A stretch of 64,000 nt of DNA from the NCBI GenBank assembly GCA_964498095.1, contig CAZCFY010000001.1:186001-250000 (forward strand). Reading direction: 5' to 3'. Each line of letters starts with the position of its first letter. Positions within the stretch are counted from its first letter, which is position 1. Shown here piece by piece: positions 1 to 9,165 of the stretch. Source of the stretch: SG-bin7 sp964498095 (lineage in GTDB: Bacteria > Bdellovibrionota > Bdellovibrionia > Bdellovibrionales > SG-bin7). Under the pieces are notes generated by a model, which was not told where the DNA came from, ran no database searches, and was given only the letters and a program-made list of their open reading frames with translations. The translations under genes were made by a program, and so were the position numbers.

Positions 1-28
1 TAGCGCATCGCAAAATGTAGGGATTTCT

Positions 29-493
29 ATGGCTTATTTGCAAAAATCGACAGTGATTAACGGAACAATTCAGAGTGTATATAGCAAACATGCTACCTTA
101 TCTAGCATACGACAAATACTAAGTGGCATACTTGATATTGAACTTTTAGGTCAGCCCCCAGAGGTGTTGTTTAAGGGTCAAGAAATTGATCTTTACTTAG
201 GGTTTAAAGGGATTAGCCGCCGGTGTTTACTACGCATCGAAGACGTGGTTGAGAATGAACGCATTGAACTCCGTCAGGTGAAGGGCCTATTTAAATCGTT
301 TCGCCTGATCATTCAGTTTAGCGATCATGGTGGCAATTCCACCTTAGTTACAGATTTAGCCGATTATCGCTTGCCATTAGGATTAGTGGGGCATCTGGTC
401 GATGACTTATTTTTAAAAGAAGAAATCGAAAAACTCATTGATACGCGCCACCACAAACTCATGAAGTTATTTGAAGCCGACCTCAGCGCTTAA
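29..493 (+). CDS. SRPBCC-family ligand-binding protein
   Basis: This 154-residue soluble protein has the layout of the SRPBCC (START/polyketide-cyclase) fold. Its N-terminus resembles the usual start (residues 5-20), the middle alternates beta strands, and a long C-terminal helix ends in RHHKLMKLFE, typical of family members annotated as COQ10-like or cell-division-inhibitor-like. The segment LVTDLADYRLPLGLVGHLVD (about residues 106-125) matches the conserved strand and loop before that helix. The family binds hydrophobic ligands; no ligand can be named here. The start ATG follows a weak TAGGGAT ribosome site. It converges with the HD-domain gene, their ends overlapping by 4 bases. Confidence 0.75.
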   Translation: MAYLQKSTVINGTIQSVYSKHATLSSIRQILSGILDIELLGQPPEVLFKGQEIDLYLGFKGISRRCLLRIEDVVENERIELRQVKGLFKSFRLIIQFSDHGGNSTLVTDLADYRLPLGLVGHLVDDLFLKEEIEKLIDTRHHKLMKLFEADLSA

Positions 494-1428
494 CCGCTAT
501 AAGCGTCAGTCACAATTTTCTGTAAAATTTGAATATGATTTAAGGGATGGCGGCCCATTTGTTCGATGGTAAGTTTTTTTATCGCTTCTTTAGGTGCCAC
601 GCGCTCAAACGTTATTATCCGATCAAGGGCATTGGCGGAACTGACAATAACAGACAAGGGGTCAACTTGATTTTCATGAAGTTTGCGGGGAAAACCCGAC
701 TGATTAATGCACTCTTCATGTTCCAAAATAATATTAATCACTGTACGGTCAAAGTGCTTTAAATCTTTAACTGCGGTGGCGCCAATCATCGGGTGCTCCT
801 GATAGGTTTTGAGTTCTTCGGGAGTAAATTCAGTCAGCGGCCGATTAATTTTAATATCACTTTTCATATGGGCGAAGTCGTGAAGTAAAGCGCCGAGCGA
901 AAGTAATTGCGTTTGCTTGGGATCAGTAATTCCCAGCGACTTTGCAAGAGCGACAGAGTAAGTAGATACGGTCACGCCGTGATGGCCAATATTTTGATCC
1001 GTGTTTTCTATCTGTAAAACCGATTTTAAACCTTTATCTTCTTTGAGTAAAAACTCGACGTATTTAGCGGCGCCATCTTTGGCTTGCTTGTAACTGACTT
1101 CGTCTTCGGGGCGCTCCATGACTTCTTCGGCGGCGGCCTGTTGAATACCCTGAACAATTTGGCCACGGTCTTCAATGGACTTCGGCGACTTGGAGTCATA
1201 TGCGAGATTTAAATTCGTGTCGATATAAGTGCGGTAATTCTTTTCGTCACTTTGCAAGATGTAAATCTTGCGTACTTTCTTTTCTTTTAATCGCATCAGA
1301 CGGGTACCTTCAAAACTATCGCCTCGACGAAGGTAAAGAATTTGTTTGTCATTGATCTGCACGTAGGCATCGAAGTTTATTTTTTGGTCGCCTCTGAGAG
1401 TACTCACTCGAATCGGCAGATATTCCAT
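490..1428 (-). CDS. HD-GYP-like phosphohydrolase
   Basis: This protein has 312 residues. The N-terminal ~80 residues are a small beta-rich domain like those preceding HD-GYP modules. The HD part shows HH (149-150), LLHDFAH with H183-D184, EHPMIGA (from 211) and HEE (237-239), the spacing of HD-GYP phosphodiesterases that degrade cyclic di-GMP. The GYP triplet is GFP (245-247), after QSGFP rather than DGTGYP, so activity is uncertain. Metal-binding histidines mostly remain. It is divergent from the Hpt-like gene at 1465 and may act in the same signalling route; that link is inference. A degenerate regulatory HD protein is the alternative. Confidence 0.8.
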   Translation of the reverse strand: MEYLPIRVSTLRGDQKINFDAYVQINDKQILYLRRGDSFEGTRLMRLKEKKVRKIYILQSDEKNYRTYIDTNLNLAYDSKSPKSIEDRGQIVQGIQQAAAEEVMERPEDEVSYKQAKDGAAKYVEFLLKEDKGLKSVLQIENTDQNIGHHGVTVSTYSVALAKSLGITDPKQTQLLSLGALLHDFAHMKSDIKINRPLTEFTPEELKTYQEHPMIGATAVKDLKHFDRTVINIILEHEECINQSGFPRKLHENQVDPLSVIVSSANALDRIITFERVAPKEAIKKLTIEQMGRHPLNHIQILQKIVTDAYSG

Positions 1429-1464
1429 TGAATTTTGGCCTCACGTTAAATAAAGTTAAGCTAT

Positions 1465-1986
1465 ATGGATGAAATTTTAGTCGAATTTAAGGACGAGTCC
1501 AAGAAATTAGTTGATGAGATGATGGAGATTTTGGAAGAAGTTGACGGGCAGTTCTCACACAAATTTTTACTCGAGAATTATGGACAACTTGTTGACCGAA
1601 TTATGGGCGGCGCGAAGAATCTTTCGACCATGGGTCTCGCGCAAGGTCCAGGTGTAGAGAAAATCGGCAAATATGCGGAGCTCTGTAAACTCGTTGGCTA
1701 TAAATCATCTCAGGTAGACAACGAACAGCTCTTTACGGTCTCTGTTGCCCTGCTGTTAGATGCCACCGAAATGCTTCAGGGGATGATTAGTCACTTCGGT
1801 ACCGATCATGAAGTCGATGTTAAAAGTCTTTTAAATGCGACCTTTTTGGAGAGACTAACCTGGATAGCCACCAAATTTGACGAGAAGCTTCGTGCTTCCG
1901 TCGCGGTGAAAAAAGATGCAAGCAAATCCCAAGACCAAATTGATGCCTTATTAAGGCAATTAGGAGTTCTCGGAAAAGGTGCCTGA
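1465..1986 (+). CDS. Hypothetical alpha-helical, Hpt-like protein
   Basis: This acidic 173-residue protein is mostly helical. Its first 60 residues (FKDESKKLVDEMMEILEE, then LVDRIMGGAKNLSTMGL) have the amphipathic pattern of Hpt/CheA-P1 domains, but the phospho-accepting histidine expected in the second helix is absent. If related, it is a non-phosphorylated helper domain. The family assignment is an inference. The stop codon TGA is supplied by the REP-like palindrome at 1974-1994, so the last residues probably arose when that repeat landed here. Divergent from the HD-GYP-like gene. Confidence 0.6.
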   Translation: MDEILVEFKDESKKLVDEMMEILEEVDGQFSHKFLLENYGQLVDRIMGGAKNLSTMGLAQGPGVEKIGKYAELCKLVGYKSSQVDNEQLFTVSVALLLDATEMLQGMISHFGTDHEVDVKSLLNATFLERLTWIATKFDEKLRASVAVKKDASKSQDQIDALLRQLGVLGKGA

Positions 1987-2997
1987 CACCTTTTCAAGTC
2001 CATGGTGCGTTATCGCCTTTAAGGACCAATCTGCGAGTTCGCCTAAGGAAGAATGATCTAGATAGGTTTCTATTTCTGCTTTAAGAGTTTGAATTTTCTC
2101 GTTTCCGGCAACAATCAAAGCATTGCGCTTTAACCCGAAAGGTTTAGCGCGTTCCATAGCGGTACCTTTAATTTTGTTTTTGAGTTCCTCATCCGTTGCT
2201 TTAAGTATGAAGCGTAACTCTTCGATGGCAGCAGGCAAAAATTCATAAGGTTTAAGCTCTTCGTTCCAAGGACAAACCGTTTGGCAAATATCGCACCCAA
2301 AAAAATGATTGCCAATGCGGCCTCTTAACTCCGGCGGCGGCGTTGCTTTAGATTCTATCGTCAAATAGGAAGTGCACTTTCGCGCATCTAAGACATGAGG
2401 TTCAAGTAATGCGCCAGTCGGGCAGGCGTCAATACAGCGCGTACAGGTGCCGCAAAAGGTTTTTACAGAAGGAGCAGATGGCTTCACCGGCAAGGTAGTA
2501 AGGATTTCGCTGATAAAAAAATAACTTCCGGTTTTTCGTTCGATAAGACAGGTGTTCTTGCCAAACCATCCAAGCCCTGCCTGCCGCGCTAAATCTCGTT
2601 CCAGAACTGGGCTAGAGTCGGTGCAGATCCAAAACGTTTCATCGGGAAAATGAAGCTTAAGAGTCGAAACAATTTCTTCAAGTTTTACTTTAAGCCAGTC
2701 ATGATAATCCATTCCTTGCGCATAAAGTGCCACACGCAAATGCGGAAAAGGATTTTTATCCAGTGAGGGATGAGGAACATAATTGTAGGCAATTACAATC
2801 GCCGATTGGGCGTGGGGATATTTAATGGATAAATTGGATTTCGTATCGCGATGGCGTTTTAAATAATCCATTTCACCGTAATAGTTATTAGCCAGCCAAT
2901 TATCGTACTGGGGCAGTGTGGCCGGTGTTCCAAGCGTCGCAAAGCCGTAACGAAAGACTGAGAATTTACTTAAAATATTATCGATAACTTGATTCAC
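1960..2997 (-). CDS. queG: Epoxyqueuosine reductase QueG
   Basis: QueG reduces epoxyqueuosine to queuosine in tRNA, using cobalamin and two [4Fe-4S] clusters. Ferredoxin-type cysteines are visible at C182, C185, C188 and C192 (FCGTCTRCIDACP) and at C208, C235, C238 and C242 (FFGCDICQTVCP). ERDLARQAGLGWFGKN (residues 133-148) is the conserved segment carrying the likely catalytic aspartate. At 345 residues the protein is close to the usual length. Its last ~10 residues are encoded by a REP-like palindrome overlapping the convergent gene. Two queD-like genes lie 12 kb away, so the window carries early and late queuosine steps. Confidence 0.95.
   Translation of the reverse strand: MNQVIDNILSKFSVFRYGFATLGTPATLPQYDNWLANNYYGEMDYLKRHRDTKSNLSIKYPHAQSAIVIAYNYVPHPSLDKNPFPHLRVALYAQGMDYHDWLKVKLEEIVSTLKLHFPDETFWICTDSSPVLERDLARQAGLGWFGKNTCLIERKTGSYFFISEILTTLPVKPSAPSVKTFCGTCTRCIDACPTGALLEPHVLDARKCTSYLTIESKATPPPELRGRIGNHFFGCDICQTVCPWNEELKPYEFLPAAIEELRFILKATDEELKNKIKGTAMERAKPFGLKRNALIVAGNEKIQTLKAEIETYLDHSSLGELADWSLKAITHHGLEKVSGTFSENS
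1974..1994. repeat. REP-like palindrome, copy 1
   Basis: A 21-base near-palindrome with 8-base arms AAAAGGTG and CACCTTTT around CCTGA. A second copy lies at 14207-14227. This one sits in the overlap of two convergent genes: it provides the stop of the 1465 gene and encodes the EKVSGTF tail of queG. Such short palindromes are associated with RAYT transposases; a RAYT lies at 39126. Confidence 0.75.
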
Positions 2998-3035
2998 GGA
3001 GAGTTATATTATGGCGCAAGCCCGGACGGTCAACG

Positions 3036-3863
3036 TTATTTTGTAATGTTAATAAACGGTACGGAGTTTCCTAACATCATATTGGGCATTTTGCCGTCCC
3101 ATTTTTGCACGGCTTCGTATTCAACGAGCCCCTTGTTTTGCGAAAGCGCCTGCGCGCGAATTCGCATGCTTTCCGCCTCAGCTTTTGCAGTAATAATTTG
3201 CTGGTCAGCTTCTTCCTTAACTTTTACGGTCTTATTTTTTGCTTCTTCGGCCTGTTGGATCGCGACTACTTTTGATTCGACCGCATGCTCGAATGCGTCG
3301 TTAAAATCTAAATTAGTTATTTCGAAGCTTTTAAAATCGATATTTTTTGAGTTTAAATCCAATTTTATAAGTTCCGCAGTTTGTTTAATGGCGGCATGAC
3401 GGTCAGAAACTAGTTTCACCGCCTCATATTGCCCGATAACTTCTTTTACACGGGCCTGCACCACCTGAGGAATTAGTTTCTCCGACCAAGTTTTGCCGAC
3501 GCGTTCATAAAGAATATGGATTTTAGTAGGATCCGGGCTGTAGTTAAGGGTAAATGCCACGGTTAGGTTTTGAACATCTTTTGTATACGCTTGCGAACTT
3601 GAATCCCAACGCTGTTCGCGCACGTCAAGCTCAATAATATTGGTGGTTATGGGATTAACAAAATACATTCCCTCCGGTAAAGATTCGCTAACAACCTTAC
3701 CAAAACGGATTTCCACGCCACGCTTTCCGGTGTCGATGACTTCAAACCCAGATGCGCCAAAACTGGCAAGGATACCGAGTACAATAAGGATTCCGACAAT
3801 TTTTAAAACGGGCATATAGTTAAAGTTTTCCATGGAATTTGATACCTTTCTAACGTCTTTCAT
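3036..3863 (-). CDS. Prohibitin-like SPFH/Band 7 membrane protein
   Basis: Prohibitins form large membrane-anchored ring assemblies that scaffold membrane domains and control proteases. One hydrophobic segment (VGILIVLGILASFGASGF) is followed by the SPFH core, with GKRGVEIRFGKVV and LPEGMYFVNPITTNIIELDVREQ, then a charged coiled coil (EEAKNKTVKVKEEADQQI) and a C-terminal LVEYEAVQKWDGKMP typical of prohibitin-type proteins. Start: ATG at 3863, one base after the stop of the upstream small membrane gene, implying translational coupling. A further ATG at 3833 has a better AAAGG site. HflK/HflC is less likely because the gene is single. Confidence 0.85.
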   Translation of the reverse strand: MKDVRKVSNSMENFNYMPVLKIVGILIVLGILASFGASGFEVIDTGKRGVEIRFGKVVSESLPEGMYFVNPITTNIIELDVREQRWDSSSQAYTKDVQNLTVAFTLNYSPDPTKIHILYERVGKTWSEKLIPQVVQARVKEVIGQYEAVKLVSDRHAAIKQTAELIKLDLNSKNIDFKSFEITNLDFNDAFEHAVESKVVAIQQAEEAKNKTVKVKEEADQQIITAKAEAESMRIRAQALSQNKGLVEYEAVQKWDGKMPNMMLGNSVPFINITK

Positions 3864-3864
3864 T

Positions 3865-4074
3865 TCACTTTTGTCCAAAGGATTCTAGTAACCGGCGCCG
3901 GCCTTGTTGGCTGAAGAGTGCCAGCGGCCAGATTACGGCCGTAATTAGATTGGCGGTAAATTCGTTGAGAGTTAAGCGCGAGAAAATGAGCCGCGAAATA
4001 CTAATAAGTATTATTGCGCCCGCCCCTAACAAGTAAATTGCCCAAAAATAACGGATAATCACGATGAATGGCAT
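3865..4074 (-). CDS. Small two-span membrane protein
   Basis: A 69-residue hydrophobic protein with two likely membrane segments (about residues 4-27 and 38-54) and a basic C-terminal tail (QQGRRRLLESFGQK). No family is recognised. It lies directly upstream of the prohibitin-like gene with a one-base gap, so the two are probably cotranslated and may work in the same membrane assembly (inference). Confidence 0.6.
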   Translation of the reverse strand: MPFIVIIRYFWAIYLLGAGAIILISISRLIFSRLTLNEFTANLITAVIWPLALFSQQGRRRLLESFGQK

Positions 4075-4141
4075 AACGAATTATCGGAGAAAATTTTGCG
4101 ACTCTTAATAAGCCAGAACGAAAGACCGACGGAGGTCGGGC

Positions 4142-5275
4142 TTAAGCGGCTAGGTCTCCCGAATCCGGAAGGGGCTTGCGGTAAAGTGCGCTTGGTAGCA
4201 CTTTGGTTTTTGGCAAATACACGCGAAAACATGTCCCTTTACGGATGGCGCTTTCAACCACGATCTTTCCACCGAGAGCTTCGACGATTTTTTTCGAAAG
4301 GGGCAAACTTAATCCCGTACCGGATTGATGATGAATTAATTGTTCAGTCGTCTGAAAGCCCGAGAAGATTTCGGCGATATGCTTCTCCTCGATCCCGAAT
4401 CCGGTATCATCAAACTCAATGACTAACATTTCTTCTTTCGTATCATTGATAACATTTATGTCCACGCGGCCATTGGGGCGGTTAAACTTAATCGCGTTAT
4501 GAAGTAAGTTGCGAACGACGACGCTTAACCAATGATGGTCAAAATAACATTTTAAATCCAGGATTTCGGGAGTAGGGATGTCGACCGCGACTTTACTTTT
4601 CTCGGCAAATTCCTTTAGAGAGCTAATAGAATCCACTATCACATCACGCAACGGAAGTTCTTGTACATAATACTCCATCTTATCGGTGCCTATACGCGTG
4701 TAATCGATGATGTTGTTGACCAATTTCATTAAGTGAACGGACTGTTCAAAAATGGTGTGGATGAAAAAGGTCTTAGTGGTTTCGTCGATTCCGCCATTTT
4801 TAAGAATGTCACAGCTACCAACAAGAGCGGAAAGTGGCGTGCGTAGTTCGTGAGTCGTTAAAATCATAAAACGGTCTTTTAATTGATCAAGTTCTTTGAG
4901 TTGTTCAATATGCCGTTCTTTTATTTTTAATTCTTTAAGGTATTTTTTTTGCAGACCTTCTTCGACAGACATATCTTTTAAATAGATGAGCCAGCGGTGG
5001 TTGGTCTTAGGGATTTTTTGCACGCACATCATGGCCGAAATCTTTTTGCCTTTTGAGCCAATGACTTCTACATGCTGGTAGCTATCAAGCCGCCGCAGGT
5101 TTTTTTCGTTGCCAAAATTAGCTATCTGAAAAATCGATTTGCGATAGTAATTACGTAAACGGCGCAGGGACTGCCCAAGCATAACAGCGGCGGCTTCGTT
5201 GGCATAAACTAGTTTTTGATTTTCATCAAAAATTAAAACGCCATCCCAAAAGGAATCAAAAACGTCAAATTTCAC
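4142..5275 (-). CDS. PAS-domain sensor histidine kinase
   Basis: A 377-residue cytoplasmic kinase with no membrane span. Residues 1-110 are PAS-like (DGVLIFDENQKLVYANEAA), followed by a short coiled coil (105-135). The HisKA phospho-site is H142 in LTTHELRTPLS. The ATPase domain shows the N box (LLHNAIKFNRPNG), the G1 box (FDDTGFGIEEKHI) and the G2 box (GTGLSLPLSKKIVEALGG). No response regulator is adjacent, so this is an orphan kinase. The start codon is GTG with an AAGG directly ahead, so the exact start is uncertain. Confidence 0.9.
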   Translation of the reverse strand: MKFDVFDSFWDGVLIFDENQKLVYANEAAAVMLGQSLRRLRNYYRKSIFQIANFGNEKNLRRLDSYQHVEVIGSKGKKISAMMCVQKIPKTNHRWLIYLKDMSVEEGLQKKYLKELKIKERHIEQLKELDQLKDRFMILTTHELRTPLSALVGSCDILKNGGIDETTKTFFIHTIFEQSVHLMKLVNNIIDYTRIGTDKMEYYVQELPLRDVIVDSISSLKEFAEKSKVAVDIPTPEILDLKCYFDHHWLSVVVRNLLHNAIKFNRPNGRVDINVINDTKEEMLVIEFDDTGFGIEEKHIAEIFSGFQTTEQLIHHQSGTGLSLPLSKKIVEALGGKIVVESAIRKGTCFRVYLPKTKVLPSALYRKPLPDSGDLAA

Positions 5276-5319
5276 CTTATTAAATCGGAAATGTTAGGGA
5301 TTTTGTAACCGGGACAATG

Positions 5320-5348
5320 GTGCGGTCTAGTGTAATACTAGACCGCAC
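5320..5348. terminator. Strong hairpin after the proline-rich gene
   Basis: A perfect 12-base inverted repeat (GTGCGGTCTAGT / ACTAGACCGCAC) with a 5-base loop lies just beyond the stop of the leftward 5358 gene. No U-run follows on the minus strand, so it may protect the mRNA end or act in a factor-dependent terminator. Confidence 0.5.
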
Positions 5349-5357
5349 ATAACGGGA

Positions 5358-6608
5358 TTATTGCATTTCAATACTAGGATCGATGATTTCGCCGTTTGGA
5401 TTATCATCGCCTTCAACGACTCCGCCAGCCCCTTGTATGCGGGAGTTTAAGTTACCGAGCTGATCAATCTCAGTCGGGTTTGGACTTTGTCCGCTATTAC
5501 CAGTTACAAACAAGTCCGCATTTCCAGTGTTAAGATCCAGGTAAGCTTTAAAAGGGTAAGAACTTTGCTGCTGGTAGCTTACGAAGCCTTCGATAACTAC
5601 GCCCACATCGCCATTTAATTGCTGATAGTGATTAATTACGACGTCGTTAGCGCTTAAGGAAACATTGTAACCCATTATCATCGAAACCTGTTGTTGCAGT
5701 TTCAGTGTGAAATCAATCATAGCACGGCGGTAGTTTACCTGTGCGGTCACGTTTGCCTGACTCATTCCTAGATTTAAATCTTTAAATTCTTCTGTCGGGT
5801 AATAGACACCGGCATAAGGAAAAGGCGTACGCATTTCTGGGTACACAGTAATTCCTGAGTTATACCAGGTGTTGTAGTAGTACTCGTCGTAGTGGGGCGA
5901 GTAGAACCAATGAATCATAGGGTTGTAAAAGTAAACGCCGATGTCCGCTACAGGTCTTAAGTTCCAATAGAACCCTCCGTAAAATCCCCAACGGCCCCAA
6001 TGAGAATAATGAACCCGCCAACTCGGATAGTAGCTGTTGTACCAAGTTGTTCGTGGAATATATGTCGGATAATAGTGCGTACGGTAGTAACCCACTTGCA
6101 AATTAACCCAAGAACCAATTCGCACGTTACCACGCATGTAATCCAGTCGGTTATGAACTTGGCCTAAGCGCGTATGGTATCCGCCATAAACAATATTACC
6201 TGAACCAATGCGGTTATAAACGCCGCCGGGAATAGGACGGCTCGGAGAATAGCGTGGATAATTAGGACGCGTGATAACTACACCAGTGCCACTCGGGCGT
6301 GTAACGATGGGACCAGGGCGCGACGGCGAAGGAACCGGGCGTGAATAAATGGGCCCGCTTGGCCGACTGGGAGCTGGTCTTGAAAAAATTGGCCCACTTG
6401 GCCGCGAAGGACTTGGCGTTGGACGAGAGAATATGGGCCCACTTGGCCGCGACGGCGACGATGGTCGACTCGGCATACTTGGGCGCGATGGTGCTGAGAA
6501 ACCGCCACCACCACCACCTCGGCGCACGGGCGCGCGGTTTTGCGCATAGGTTACTTCACTTGTTGCCCACAGTGTAAGCAATACAAGAGTTAGGTATGAT
6601 CTTTTCAT
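5358..6608 (-). CDS. Secreted proline/serine/arginine-rich protein with aromatic domain
   Basis: The start at 6608 is preceded by a GGGGGGAT ribosome site and gives a clear signal peptide (MKRSYLTLVLLTLWATSEVTYA). After a glycine run, residues ~35-125 are tandem variants of SRPSGPIFSRP / PSPSRP. A Tyr/Trp-rich segment follows (WGRWGFYGGFYWN, HYDEYYYNTWY), then a globular C-terminal part of about 130 residues. The repeat-rich part suggests a flexible envelope or surface spacer. No enzymatic motif is visible. The function is unknown. Confidence 0.75.
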   Translation of the reverse strand: MKRSYLTLVLLTLWATSEVTYAQNRAPVRRGGGGGGFSAPSRPSMPSRPSSPSRPSGPIFSRPTPSPSRPSGPIFSRPAPSRPSGPIYSRPVPSPSRPGPIVTRPSGTGVVITRPNYPRYSPSRPIPGGVYNRIGSGNIVYGGYHTRLGQVHNRLDYMRGNVRIGSWVNLQVGYYRTHYYPTYIPRTTWYNSYYPSWRVHYSHWGRWGFYGGFYWNLRPVADIGVYFYNPMIHWFYSPHYDEYYYNTWYNSGITVYPEMRTPFPYAGVYYPTEEFKDLNLGMSQANVTAQVNYRRAMIDFTLKLQQQVSMIMGYNVSLSANDVVINHYQQLNGDVGVVIEGFVSYQQQSSYPFKAYLDLNTGNADLFVTGNSGQSPNPTEIDQLGNLNSRIQGAGGVVEGDDNPNGEIIDPSIEMQ

Positions 6609-6720
6609 GATTTTATCCCCCCGGATTTGTTTTTTAAAAACCAACGTGAGGGTAGATACAAGAAACATGCACTTTTTAAAATGATTCCCTTCGATTTGGA
6701 TAAAAATTTCGGGGTCACAA

Positions 6721-6751
6721 AGATACTTTTTAAAAAGATAGAGATACTTTT
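6721..6751. promoter_or_regulatory. Tandem AGATACTTTT sites before the CCA gene
   Basis: Two exact direct copies of AGATACTTTT (6721-6730 and 6742-6751) start 21 bases apart, about two helical turns, in the AT-rich gap upstream of the nucleotidyltransferase. The spacing suits a regulator site, but this is inference. Confidence 0.3.
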
Positions 6752-6795
6752 GCTACCAGTTTTACAAACACGCCATATTTTTCTAATATTGAAAT

Positions 6796-8034
6796 ATGTT
6801 CAAAGGCCACCCTCATTGGATTGAAGTTGAAACCGTCGTAAACAAGCTAAATAAAGCGGGATATAAAGCTTGGCTTGCCGGTGGTTGCGTGCGCGATTTT
6901 TTACTAAAACGCGCGCCCAAAGATTTCGATGTCGTCACCGACGCAAAGCCCACGGAAATCGAAAGGCTTTTTCCTAAAGCTTTAGAGGTCGGTAAGAAAT
7001 TTGGCATCATAATTTTACCGTTCGATGGTTTTCAAATAGAAGTAGCGACTTTTAGAAAGGACGGGGAGTACAAAGACGGTCGGCATCCCGAATCAATTTC
7101 CTTTGCTACTCCCGAAGAAGACGCCAAACGCCGTGATTTTACAATCAACGCATTATTCTATGATCCACAAAATAGTAAAATTATCGATTATGTGGATGGC
7201 GAAAAAGACATTAAGAAACAAATTATCCGCACTGTTGGGTTGGCTACAAAAAGATTTGATGAAGACAAGCTCCGAGTTCTGCGCGCTTTTCGCTTTTGCG
7301 CGCAATTAGGTTTTTCCATTGAAGAAAAGACTTTTTTAGAATCGCAAAAGTTTTCTCTAAATGCGGTTTCGCGCGAACGTGTTCGCGACGAGCTCTTAAA
7401 ACTCTTAGGCGGTCAGGACCGTATTCGGGCGTTAAGCTTACTTGATCAATCAGGAGCCTTTTTAGAACTATTGCCAGAAATTAACGAAACGCTTTATGCG
7501 AAAATTGAAATAGCCAAAGACATAAATCCGTGGACACTTACGAAAACTTTGTTGCAGACGCCGACGGAATTGCCGTTTCTATTTTTCTTTGCGCCTTTTC
7601 TCAAAACCCTAGGTATAGAGCGCCTGGACAAACTCGTCGACCGCTTTAAATTATCTCGTGAAGACGCCAACATTTTAGACTTTGTTGTTCGTCACTGGGA
7701 AGGTTTCGCCAGTTTAGAAAAACGCAAGCGCTCCTATTTGCTCACAACGTTTTCTCACCGCTACGGGCGCGGGCTATTTGAATTTTACGAAAAGCTATCT
7801 GTCCTATTAGGCGCCAGCGAGTGGGCTAATATCAAACGTTTAGTTTCGGCGGCTTTGCCTCCCAATGGTAAGCTCCCTGAGGCGTGGGTTACCGCAAATG
7901 ACCTCATGGCTCTGGGATTGTCGGGAGCAGCTCTTGGCGAGGCGCTAAAGAAAACTTTTGCCTGGCAACTTGACGGTGAAGCCAAGGATAAGAGTGAATT
8001 ACTAGCTCGGATAAATAAAAAAGGCGGGGTTTAA
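6796..8034 (+). CDS. CCA-adding enzyme / poly(A) polymerase family nucleotidyltransferase
   Basis: Class II nucleotidyltransferases of this family add CCA to tRNA 3' ends or poly(A) to RNA. Visible hallmarks: WLAGGCVRDFLL (26-37), the metal-binding D43-x-D45 in PKDFDVVTDA, RRDFTINALFYDP (112-124), and LRAFRFCAQLGFSIEE in the RNA-binding helices. The length, 412 residues, fits either activity. The only tRNA here already encodes CCA, which does not decide between them. The gene ends inside a strong terminator. Confidence 0.9.
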   Translation: MFKGHPHWIEVETVVNKLNKAGYKAWLAGGCVRDFLLKRAPKDFDVVTDAKPTEIERLFPKALEVGKKFGIIILPFDGFQIEVATFRKDGEYKDGRHPESISFATPEEDAKRRDFTINALFYDPQNSKIIDYVDGEKDIKKQIIRTVGLATKRFDEDKLRVLRAFRFCAQLGFSIEEKTFLESQKFSLNAVSRERVRDELLKLLGGQDRIRALSLLDQSGAFLELLPEINETLYAKIEIAKDINPWTLTKTLLQTPTELPFLFFFAPFLKTLGIERLDKLVDRFKLSREDANILDFVVRHWEGFASLEKRKRSYLLTTFSHRYGRGLFEFYEKLSVLLGASEWANIKRLVSAALPPNGKLPEAWVTANDLMALGLSGAALGEALKKTFAWQLDGEAKDKSELLARINKKGGV

Positions 8035-8046
8035 ACCCGCCTTTTT
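8020..8046 (+). terminator. Intrinsic terminator of the CCA/poly(A) polymerase gene
   Basis: The arms AAAAAGGCGGG and CCCGCCTTTTT form a stable GC stem followed by a U-run. The stop codon of the gene lies in the loop. Confidence 0.85.
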
Positions 8047-8087
8047 ATTTTGACGCAGTATTGCTACCAAAAAGAACCTGGAACCTT

Positions 8088-8990
8088 TTAGTAACCAGCA
8101 AGTCTTAGAACAACACCGGCTGGATTTTCTTCGCTATACCAGCATAAGGGACGTGCGCCGCGGCTTTCACCGAATTTGCGGGCGCAGACACCAACATTTG
8201 GGTCACGTTCGCTAACATCGGTACGTAAATCAGCAGGACAAATTGTTCCGGCAAAATACGTATCCATTCGACATTGAGTCGCCGGGTGGCCGTGGAAGGT
8301 TTTTTCTACGCGGCTACTATCCGGTGTATCAAGTGCAGGCTCACGAGTTTCTTTGCGCAATTCTTTAAACATCATTGCGGCAGCGATACCGGCCATTGAT
8401 GAGCGGATACAGATGGCGATGGCTTCTGTGCTCTTAAATGATTTTGTACACTCTTTCTCGGCCACAGGATCAACTGTCATGTTACGTACGGCTGACATGT
8501 TGTCTTGATTCGCGAAAACATGACGTAAGCATTTTAGTCCAGCGAAGTAATCGCTTTGGCCTTCGTTACTTGCCCAACGAGTACCAATCTTGGGGGCGCC
8601 CCCGATATGATGTCCCAGCTCGTGGCAGATCACAAGGGCGAGTCCGTCCTTGGTCATAACTCGGTGACGAGCCAACCCCCCGAACATGTTCACAAAATAT
8701 TTGTTATCAACACGATTTGCTGAAGCGTTTACCGTACCGTTTTCCCACATACGTTTAACGATCAGTTCTCCACCTAAGCGGCGAATGACTGGGGAGTAGA
8801 GAGATTCAACGCGGTCGATGACTTCATCAAATTCCGCCTTAGTGACTCCCTGACCTTCTACAAATGATGGAATGTAGAGATCGTTTTCAGGAATACAGTT
8901 TTCGGCCTTCAATTCCACGCGGTCATGCGCAAATGATGTCAGGCTCATGGCAGATACAACAAGTACAGTGATGAGTCTTCTTAGAACCAT
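8088..8990 (-). CDS. Secreted zinc metalloprotease-like protein
   Basis: A perfect AAGGAGG site sets the start at 8990, giving a signal peptide that ends near SLTSFA. The zinc motif is CHELGHHIGG with H123, E124 and H127. EGQSDYFAGLKCL, about 25 residues on, may supply the third ligand, as in gluzincin-like families. The C-terminal half is cysteine-rich and resembles secreted stable domains. The protein has 300 residues and probably acts in the periplasm or outside the cell. The specific family is not recognised. Confidence 0.75.
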   Translation of the reverse strand: MVLRRLITVLVVSAMSLTSFAHDRVELKAENCIPENDLYIPSFVEGQGVTKAEFDEVIDRVESLYSPVIRRLGGELIVKRMWENGTVNASANRVDNKYFVNMFGGLARHRVMTKDGLALVICHELGHHIGGAPKIGTRWASNEGQSDYFAGLKCLRHVFANQDNMSAVRNMTVDPVAEKECTKSFKSTEAIAICIRSSMAGIAAAMMFKELRKETREPALDTPDSSRVEKTFHGHPATQCRMDTYFAGTICPADLRTDVSERDPNVGVCARKFGESRGARPLCWYSEENPAGVVLRLAGY

Positions 8991-9165
8991 TGATCCTCCT
9001 TGGATTTGGTGTTGTTTGCAGTTGTCTTTTTGAACTCTTTTCATAAGCCATAATTCAAAATAACTAGACCAAAGTAAAACTAATTAATTTAATCCATCTT
9101 AGAAGATAAACTTATGAAAAGTAGCGTTAATTCTTGTAAGGAAATTTAAGAAAATCGCAGTTGCG

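Noticed and set aside
6278..6577. Several overlapping frames on both strands over the proline-rich gene
   Set aside because: They are shadows created by the biased, repetitive codons of the real gene.
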